A stretch of 64,000 nucleotides of DNA from Anastatus disparis (Eukaryota > Arthropoda > Insecta > Hymenoptera > Eupelmidae), in assembly GCA_017163975.1 (NCBI GenBank), contig JAFFSR010000010.1:1860001-1924000 (forward strand), written 5' to 3'. This document shows, one piece after another, positions 56,729 to 64,000 of this stretch. Each line of letters opens with the position of its first letter. The first letter of the stretch is position 1. The notes below the pieces were generated by a model that was not told where the DNA came from, did not search any database, and worked only from the letters and a program-made list of their open reading frames with translations. The position numbers and the translations under genes are program-made.

Positions 56729-58430
56729 AGCACAGCATGGAGAATTTTACTAAAATATTGCGAAATCTTCCACTGGGATATCTCAATGGAACCTTCCATG
56801 CAGATTCTAGGAAGTCTTCACAGAATATTTCGAAATATCACACTAAAATCTACCATTGAAAGCTTCCAGAAACATTTATTGAATATTTCAAAGGAATATT
56901 CGAAAACTTTTTCAAATTATTCCCTGAAATATTTACGGAAGATTTCTGGAATATTTCATAAAATATAACATTTAATGTTTATTAAATATTCCAGTAGAAT
57001 ATTTCATGAGAAATTCTAGGAAGGTTTCATAAAGATTTTGCTAAAAGATTCTGAAAAACTTCTAAATTGTAAAGCGGAATATTACACGAATCTTCTAGAA
57101 ATATTTCATAAAATATTTCACAGAAGGATTTAAGTAATCTCACGGTGGAATATTTCATGAAAGATTTCGGGAAGATTTCAAAAATATTTCGCTGGAAGAT
57201 TCCAAAAAACTTTAAAATTGTACAGCAAAACATTACGTAAATCTTCCAGAAATATTCCACGAAATATTTTACAGAAAGATTTAAGTTATCTTTTGGTGCA
57301 ATACTCGATAAAAAATTTAAGAAAGATTCTATAAACATTTTGCTGAAAGAACCCGAAAAACTTTAAAATTGGACAGCGGACTATTACCTAAACCATCCAA
57401 AAATATTTTATGAAATATTTTACAGAAAGATTCAAGTAACCTTTCAGTGAAATATTTCATAAAAGATTTTAGGAAGATTCCATACATATTTCGCTGGAAG
57501 ATTTCCAGTGACGCCGATTAGGGGGATGTTTGTTAAATGGGAGTTTTATCCCCAAGTGGTTGGGCAATATCTTATTCACTATATAAGCGAAAGGGTCGCC
57601 GCTTTGTTGCGTACAGTCGAAGCGATTATGTAAATGTGATTTTATTACTTAATGTCAATGTTTATGTATGCGTATTTGTATTGATATGTGAGTACAATGT
57701 GTTATTATATAATACATATATACTATCCCCTCTCAGCATTTTAAAATCTTTCATAAAATATTCTAGAAATATTTTATCGTAGATCTGAAACCCTAAATCT
57801 TTTATCGAAACCTTCCAAAAATCTTCCAAGAACATTTCATGAAAGATGTGAGATTACCCAAACCTTCCATTGAAGTATTCTTGATATCTTTCAAGAATAT
57901 TTCATGGAATATTCCAACGTAAGAAGAATCAAGGACATACGAATATTAGAGGAATATTCCACGGAAATTTTCTGAAATAATCCTAATCTTTCGTGTCAAT
58001 ATTCTACGAATCTTCCATGAATATTCCATGGGATATTTTACAATGGATTTCTAAAATCTTCCAGAAACATTTTATGGAATATTTCATGAAAGTTTCCTCA
58101 AATCTTTCATGCATATTCCATGAAAGGTTTATGAAATGTTTCAAATCTTTCGTTTCAATATTCCGAAAATCTTCCATGAATGTTCCAACGAAATATTTTA
58201 TGAAATATTCCTGCAAGATTCCTGGAATGTTTCAGTGAAAGATCTGAGATGACCCAAATCTTCCAATGAAATATTCTTGGAGTTATCCAACAATATTCCA
58301 TAGAATATTCCAATATAAAGAGAATCAACGAATATTACAGGAATATTCCATGGAAGATTCCTGAAATATTTTAAATCTTCTGTGCCATTATTCCAGGAAG
58401 CTTCGATAAATATTTCATGCTGTGTATGAG
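56729..58430. mobile_element. CACAGCATG-family element 3
   Basis: CACAGCATGGAGAATTTTAC at the left and AAATATTTCATGCTGTGTAT at the right. The outermost bases are decayed and no target duplication is readable. The arms are arrays of AATATTTCATGAAAG and GGAAGATTC-type palindromes, and the core 57509-57735 matches element 1. Several frames of 70-100 codons inside are by-products of the repeats. Confidence 0.75.
57509..57735 (+). other. Single-copy core of CACAGCATG element 3
   Basis: It reads GTGACGCCGATTAGGGGGAT, then GAGTTTTATCCCCAAGTGG, TATAAGCGAAAGGGTCGCCG and CAGTCGAAGCGATTATG, in the same order as the inverted core of element 1. An 81-codon frame starts at 57537 but is not conserved in element 1. 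Confidence 0.55.
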
Positions 58431-59170
58431 GTGATTCAAATACGCTAATTAAATAGTTTAAAAATTCATTATGTGTTACATGCTAAAAATATTAAGAAAA
58501 TATTTAGTAATATTTAATTCAGCATAACTTCCGAACCAAAAAAACTTTTTTAACACAATAAGGTTCTAATTGTAATTAATAAAACTCTTTTTTACCTTGA
58601 ACATATATTAATTATGAGACTTTGATCCATTAATAATTTTAAAAACCCTTATCCGATGTTTTAAATTTGTTTGAGTTGTCGAAAACTTGATTTTTGAAAA
58701 TTTTGGTACTTCCCGTAGACTTTTCTAGCCAATTCTCAACTAATTAACTTCAAAATTCTCAGAGATCTTAAGTATATATATCTTCACAAAATAACGCTTC
58801 TGAAATTTTTATGAGATAAGTTGAAGTAAATGTTGAATTACATTACTTATATAAAATTCACAAAAATATGTATTTTTATCAACTTTTTAAACCAAACTTT
58901 TAAATTCTCTTTATTTTCAAAAACTAAAACTGTGATTTTGTGAAGATATATAAACTGAAGATCTCTGAAAATTTTGAGGTCCATTGGTTGAAAATTGGAT
59001 GAGAAAGTTTGTGACAAGTACCAAAATCTAGAAAATCAAGTTTTCGACTACTCAAAAGAATTTAAAATATCGGTTATGAATTTTAAAAATTATTCATGGA
59101 TCAAAGTTTTATATTTAATATATATTTATGTTAATAATTATATATATACATATATATTTAATAATAATCT

Positions 59171-59239
<69 letters not shown>

Positions 59240-59504
59240 ATACATCAACTCATGGAATTGAATACTAATAAAATTAAATTTAACATAAAGCTAATTATTT
59301 AAGTTGAAATTATATTTTATAAAATAATACAATAATTTATAAGTTATTAATTATAATGATTACGTAAACTTTTTAATTATAGGATAAAATAATATTAAAT
59401 TCGTGAATATCATTTTCATAGTTTACATAAAATATTATGTAAATTTAATAAGTATAGATTATTTAGAGTGAAATATAATGTAACTTCAACAATAAATTCA
59501 ATCT
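58431..59504. repeat. Short foldback (58595-59125), TA microsatellite and A+T-rich DNA
   Basis: 58595-58800 (with GATCCATTAATAATTTTAAA and TCGAAAACTTGATTTT) is answered inverted at 58920-59125 (AAAATCAAGTTTTCGAC and TTTTAAAAATTATTCATGGA). A TA run lies at 59174-59233. 59270-59480 is the duplicate of 36955-37150. No gene. Confidence 0.6.
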
Positions 59505-60397
59505 CCCATATGGAAATAATTTATGTGAGAAACTGTAAATAATAGTAAATAATTGTAAATAACTGTTAAAAAATGTGGGAATTGAGACATAAATAATAGT
59601 TATTTACAGTTATTAACTATTATTTATTATTAATTACTATTATTTACAGTTATTTACAGTTATTAACTGTTATTAACTGTTATTTACAGTTATTTACAAT
59701 TATTTACAGTCATTAACTGTTATTAACTGTTATTTACAGTTATTTACAATTATTTACAATTATTTACAGTTTTTTATAATTATTTACAATTATTCATAAT
59801 TATTTACAGTTATTCATAATTATTTACAGTTATTTACATTTTCAAAAATTTTTGAATTAGTGAATAATTTAATGTTATTAATAATTATTTGCTATTATTT
59901 ATAGTTATTTACAGTTATTTACAGTTGTTTACAGTTATTTACAGTTATTTATAATTATTTACAACTATTTACAATTTTCCATAGTTTTTTACAATTATTT
60001 ACAGTTATTCACATTTTTAAAAATTTTCGCCTATATATAAAATTATTGAATTAATTCGTGAGAATTTTCAAAAATGTAAATAACTGCAAATAATTGTAAA
60101 AAACTATAAATAATCGTAAATAACTGTAAATAATTGTGAAAAAAGTAAATAAATGTAAATAACTGTAATTAAATATAAATAACTGCAAATAAGTGTAAAT
60201 AACAGTTAATAACTGTAAATAAGTGTAAATAACAGTAAATAATTCTAAATAATTGTAAATAACTGTTATTTATGTCTCAATTCCCACATTTTTTAACACT
60301 TTTTTACAGTTGTTTACAGTTATTTACATTTTTTTACATTTATTTACAGTTATTAACAGTTATTTACAATTATATCCAAAAATTTTTTCCATATGGG
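59505..60397. mobile_element. Complete CCCATATGG-type element
   Basis: CCCATATGGAAATAATTTAT at the left and AAAAATTTTTTCCATATGGG at the right, with CT on both sides (59503-59504, 60398-60399). The 893-bp body is almost entirely the word GTAAATAA or its inverse TTATTTAC. Orientation switches at GTGGGAATTGAGACATAAAT (near 59576), at the ATATATAAAATTATTGAATT centre (near 60035) and at its inverse near 60270. It is the unbroken reference for 39630-45516 and 12071-12428. Confidence 0.85.
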
Positions 60398-60739
60398 CTA
60401 ATAGAATAATTTCCAATCATATTTAATACAAATTTTAGAGTGATATTTAAAAATATTATTTATTTTCCGCATTCTTAATAGATGTTTTGCAAATCACAAG
60501 TAAATTTCCTTTGAAATGTTTACTATTTTATGGGAAATTTTACTTCCATCTAGACAGATCATATATATTAAATAAATATTAAAATTGGAAGTCCAGGTTG
60601 TATCAGAATAAAATTACTCAAGATGCACTATAGAGCATATTCTTTTTATTACAGTTACGTTTCGTAGTGCATTGACTACCTCTTCAGACTTAAATCAATA
60701 ATTGAATGTAAATCTTACAAGTAGAAAGCATTGTTATGT
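60398..60739. other. A+T-rich DNA matching 37560-37720, then a ribozyme-like patch
   Basis: 60420-60560 continues the dispersed repeat of 37560-37720. 60650-60690 holds a possible hammerhead-type motif, listed separately. No gene. Confidence 0.45.
60655..60690 (-). ncRNA. Degenerate hammerhead-ribozyme-like motif
   Basis: The minus strand reads CTGAAGA, G, stem GTAGT-CAATGC-ACTAC, then GAAAC. CUGANGA-stem II-GAAA is the hammerhead core. One extra G between CTGAAGA and the stem, and no clear stem I or III, make activity uncertain. Minimal hammerheads of this kind are known from Penelope-like retroelements, so this may be the tip of such an element. No reverse transcriptase is visible nearby. 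Confidence 0.35.
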
Positions 60740-61150
60740 ACACATGTATGGGACGTTTCATGTCAACTCGACTGAGAAAAAAATAGAATTTGCTAAAAAT
60801 CCGTGAAGAGGTTCCATTTGATACCCAAAATATACAAAAAAATTTTTAGAGGCATAGGTCAAAGGGATTACGAGTAATAAGTAATAGAATATTGTGATTT
60901 TTCAAATTTTTTTGTGAAATTACCAACTTAATTATTTTTTTCCTCAAAAACTAAGGATTTTAGAGATTCACTTATAAATATATTTATTGTTGCAAATGAT
61001 AAGTAGAATCTACACAAATTGATTTTTTGAATCTCAGAATTGCTGTCTTCTGATTGGTTCATTTTGTACTTTCATGTAAGTTTGAATTTCTGGTATACGG
61101 CCAGGTTGATTTCACTCAGGTTGCACTATGTTATGTCTTTTTATAATATA

Positions 61151-61539
61151 TTAAGAAGGGGCCGAACTATCTGTCTTTGTCTGATAGCGTTTTTCATCAT
61201 TTATGTAAACACTATTCAGTATAACAAGAAAAAAATAGCAGCCCCCGCTAGATATTAGTATAGTAAGTAAATTTTGTCATAACAACCAAATTTTTTCACT
61301 GCGTAGTTTTTGAATAATTAGAGACCTACCAAAAAAAGATGGGTTATATTCTAGATTGCTAGTAGGTCTCTAATTAGTCAAAAACTATGCGGTAAAAAAT
61401 TTGGTTGTTATTACAAAATTCACTAATTATACTAATATCTAGCGGGGGCTGCTATTTTTTTCTTGTTATACCGGATAGTGTTTACATAAATGATGAAAAA
61501 CGCTATTAGACAAAGACAGATAGTTCGGCCCCTTCTTAA
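61151..61539. mobile_element. TTAA MITE, copy G
   Basis: TTAA-GAAGGGGCCGAACTATCTG at the left and AGTTCGGCCCCTTC-TTAA at the right, almost one palindrome (AGCAGCCCCCGCTAGATATT and inverse). The opposite foldback arm near 63246 shows the site without insertion (CACTTCAAGATATTATAAAA). Confidence 0.9.
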
Positions 61540-61593
61540 AGTGAGCTTTGTCTCATCTTGGGCATAGAACTGAGAGAAGAGCTATAGAACTTT

Positions 61594-61782
61594 GAATATT
61601 AAAAAATCAAATAGAATTTTTAATTTAAAACATTTATACTGTGGATTTGTGGTTCTTCGATTATAGATAATGCAATATACGAACAAATGATTTTTGAATA
61701 TCTTAAAAGAGATCTATTTCTTAATAATTCAAGTGTTAATTTAGAATTTGAATTGGAATATCAACTGTTCATTATTTAGATA
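61594..61782 (+). pseudogene. Coding-like fragment in the left foldback arm
   Basis: It is the left-arm counterpart of the minus-strand frame at 63009-63194: NIKKSNRIFNLKH, a one-base frameshift, then IIDNAIYEQMIFEYLKRDLF. Because the arms are inverted copies, the two fragments share descent. I do not recognise the protein. Confidence 0.35.
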
Positions 61783-61789
61783 TTATCAT

Positions 61790-62717
61790 TCATAATTACC
61801 TTATACTATTAGTCATTGCTATCTGTTTATTTTTAATTATAGTATAGTTAATGACAAAAATAATAATAATCATCACTAAATAACATTCTTCTAAAAGAAA
61901 AAGACTTTTGGTATTCTTATTTTGAGTAATGATTGTAAAAATAGAACTAATCATCGCTCCATCATATTTTCATTTATTAGAATTATTTTTTTTAAGTTGT
62001 GTAACGGTTATTTTGCTCGTTACAAAAAAGAATTAGCTTTTAATTAGATATCACTTTTTAGCTAAGTCTTTAAATTTAATTTTATGCGAAGTCGCTGAAA
62101 CTATAAGAAATTTTACTAAATATTATACAGCGAACTCTGATTGTGCTAGCTAATCAATCCTATTGATAAACGACAAAGTCTTATGTGATATACTTGTCGC
62201 TTGCTGCACACACTGCGTCTCTCTCTCTCTTACCTGATCGAGAGACGCGTTGCCGGTAGCGCAGTTTTCCTCCGTGAGGCAGGTTCCAAAATACGTTATA
62301 ATAAAATATATGATATTACGTAACTAAATAATTTATAACTGCTCAAAAGGATCGTGGAGGCTTCGGAGTAAGCAACGGGAAATATATTTTTCATGTTATA
62401 TATAGTCAGGCAATATAAATTAATTGAAAGCACGATTTAATAGAAAACAGAATTAATTTATTATAAGAAAAATATAGGTATAAAGATAAAATATGAATTA
62501 AACGAAAATGAAATTGAACAATATAAGAAAAGTAATGTACGCGTCAAATGAGAGAGTGAGCAAAAGGAGGACGCGTCGCAAACTAAATTCATTTCTTTTA
62601 CTCCTAGATATATGATATAAATATTAATTCTAAATATATAATATGTATTAAAATAATTTTTCAACACATATTTAAAATCATTATAATAACAATTTATTGA
62701 ATCACATAAATATGTTC
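61790..62717. other. Non-palindromic centre of the giant foldback
   Basis: It is A+T-rich with a GC-richer patch at 62190-62290 (CT microsatellite, GATCGAGAGACGCGTTGCCG). A 90-codon minus-strand frame at 62461 shows no domain. No gene can be supported. Confidence 0.4.
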
Positions 62718-62998
62718 CGGAGGGGCGATTCAACCTATGCTACATATGTATGTATCACGGTGATATGTATGTACGTTCGAACGTAAGTTGGTAGCACTGC
62801 TAAGACAAGTCGTCGCGCGCATTGAATCGTCTGTCGAACCGTCAAGACCTCAAGTCTCCGTTTCCATGTAGATACAATTTTTGCGCGCGACGACTTGTCT
62901 TAGCAGTGCTACAAACTTACGTTCGAACGTACATACATATCACCGTGATACATACATATGTAGCATAGGTTGAATCGCCCCTCGGTTACGAGTGTATT
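62718..62998. mobile_element. Palindromic element GAGGGGCGATTCAACC
   Basis: GAGGGGCGATTCAACCTATG at the left and CATAGGTTGAATCGCCCCTC at the right. Arms of ~105 bp are near-perfect inverses (TACGTTCGAACGTAAGTT, GCACTGCTAAGACAAGTCGT). The ~65-bp centre is TTGAATCGTCTGTCGAACCG-like. Flanks GTTCCG and GTTACG could be a decayed target duplication. MITE of unknown superfamily. Confidence 0.7.
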
Positions 62999-63008
62999 TT
63001 GAGAATGT

Positions 63009-63194
63009 CTACATAATGAGCAGTTGATATTCCAATTCAGATTCTAAATTAACACTTGAATTATTAAGAAATAGATCTCTTTTAAGATATTTAAAAATCA
63101 TTTGTTCGTATATTGCATTATCTATAATCGAAGAACCAAATCCACAGTATATATGTTTCAAATTAAAAATTCTATTTGATTTTTTAATATTCAA
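63009..63194 (-). CDS. Unknown small frame in the right foldback arm
   Basis: The 61-codon frame begins NIKKSNRIFNLKHIYCGFGS and continues with an alternating charged/hydrophobic pattern. Its mirror copy in the left arm is frameshifted. Longer homology in both arms suggests the foldback captured a piece of a gene before duplicating it. No family recognised. It may simply be an open stretch in non-coding DNA. Confidence 0.3.
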   Translation of the reverse strand: MNIKKSNRIFNLKHIYCGFGSSIIDNAIYEQMIFKYLKRDLFLNNSSVNLESELEYQLLIM

Positions 63195-63660
63195 AGTTCT
63201 ATAGCTCTTCTCTCAGTTCTCTGCCTGAGATGAGACAAAGCTCACTTCAAGATATTATAAAAAGACATAACATAGTGCAACCTGAGTGAAATCCACCTGG
63301 CCGAACACCAGAAATTCAAAATTACATGAAAGTACAAAATGAACCAATCAGAAGACAGCAATTCTGAGATTTAAAAAAGTTTGTGTAGATTCTACTCATC
63401 ATTTGCAACAATAAATATATTTATAAATGAATCTCTAAAATCCTTAGTTTCTGAGGAAAAAAATAATTAAGTTGGTAATTTCACAAAAAAATTTGAAAAA
63501 TCACAATATTCTATTACTTATTACTCGTAATCCCTTTGACCTATGCCTCTAAAAATTTTTTTGTATATTTTGGGTATCGAATGGAACCTCTTCACGGATT
63601 TTCAGCAAATTCTATTTTTTGTCAGTTGAGTTGACATAAAACGTTCCATATATATATACA

Positions 63661-64000
63661 ATTGAGAATTATATCAAACCTCTTAACACAAGAAATATGT
63701 ATACAAGTTTTATATTAATATTGATTTTGTTAATAGTTTTAATATTTACAATTGCTAATAAATTTAGAACAATATGTCATAATTTTGATTTTTCATACAA
63801 TAAGTATGATGTCACAAATCTATGTGTACTATTAACAAAAATGATCTTTTATTTTTCTTAAATACATTAGAAGTTATAACATAACAAACGTAAGCAGAAG
63901 AGCAAACGCAGATGCGAAATATAGGCGTAAATTATAAAGCGTATGTCACAACAGTATAGCAATGTATGGAAGTTGAGGGTGTAACTTACAATGAAAAGGT
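63661..64000. other. A+T-rich end of window
   Basis: No gene, repeat or element end was recognised. Confidence 0.4.

Larger units (their letters stand above)
60740..63660. mobile_element. Giant foldback element with nested insertions
   Basis: The left end ATGGGACGTTTCATGTCAAC is answered by GTTGACATAAAACGTTCCAT at the right. The arms 60748-61790 (without MITE 61151-61539) and 63010-63650 are complementary for ~650 bp. The centre, 61790-63010, is non-palindromic apart from an element at 62718-62998. The termini are related to 31862-33290. Both arms contain the same coding-like stretch. Confidence 0.8.

Noticed and set aside
57537..57782. 81-codon frame in the core of CACAGCATG element 3
   Set aside because: The homologous core of element 1 does not keep the frame.
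61040..61258. 72-codon frame across the MITE G border
   Set aside because: It runs from foldback arm into MITE sequence and so is a chance fusion.

Overview
The window looks like a gene-poor, strongly A+T-rich piece of an insect genome. A hymenopteran is my guess, based on the style of the Helitron and Ty3 elements, and is not proven. Nothing is prokaryotic: there are no ribosome-binding-site-led operons, the coding pieces are transposon proteins, and two short coding pieces carry eukaryotic splice-site consensus. I find no intact host gene. Almost every stretch can be assigned to a mobile element, a foldback hairpin, a palindrome-built array or A+T-rich filler, and many elements sit inside one another.

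Layout. 1-417 is the end of a palindromic DNA element. 418-4470 holds A+T-rich degenerate repeats around a GC-richer island (1441-3830) that might be a promoter. 4475-6145 is a ~515-bp tandem repeat invaded by a TTAA MITE. 6265-7800 is a foldback element, also invaded. 7800-10385 is a minisatellite of palindromic subunits. 10386-12070 is A+T-rich. 12071-14090 is a broken CCCATATGG element plus a large AGACGTC hairpin element. 14093-14664 is an unknown decayed reading frame. 14955-17080 holds Helitron-terminus-like hairpins, a C2H2 zinc-finger frame and a solo LTR.

17765-30331 is one decayed minus-strand Helitron (C48-type protease, zinc finger, HUH Rep with Y2 motif, helicase remnant). It is split by a palindromic element (18621-19676), by a nearly pristine Ty3/gypsy-like retrotransposon (20604-27135, ATGC target duplication) and by a degenerate MITE. 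The retrotransposon keeps LTRs, PBS, a small upstream ORF, gag, a -1 frameshift signal, protease, a tRNA-like segment and a polypurine tract. It lacks reverse transcriptase, RNase H and integrase. A second, older copy (47889-54283) has the same deletion, so the deletion derivative is itself a propagating family that must use enzymes supplied elsewhere.

30616-33290 holds two foldback elements. 33468-36631, 42200-44255 and 56729-58430 are three members of a CACAGCATG-ended family. 39630-45516 is a four-level nest of DNA elements, resolved by an uninterrupted paralogue at 59505-60397. 45925-47351 is a pogo-like element with a small two-exon frame. 60740-63660 is a giant foldback whose two arms carry the same coding-like fragment.

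The main theme is a set of non-autonomous DNA elements with 5'-CCC termini, 2-bp target duplications of varying sequence, and bodies made of arrays of short palindromes. The other strong signals are RNA-level features of the Ty3-like family: a frameshift heptamer with an 11-bp stem, a covarying U5 hairpin and a conserved tRNA-like element.
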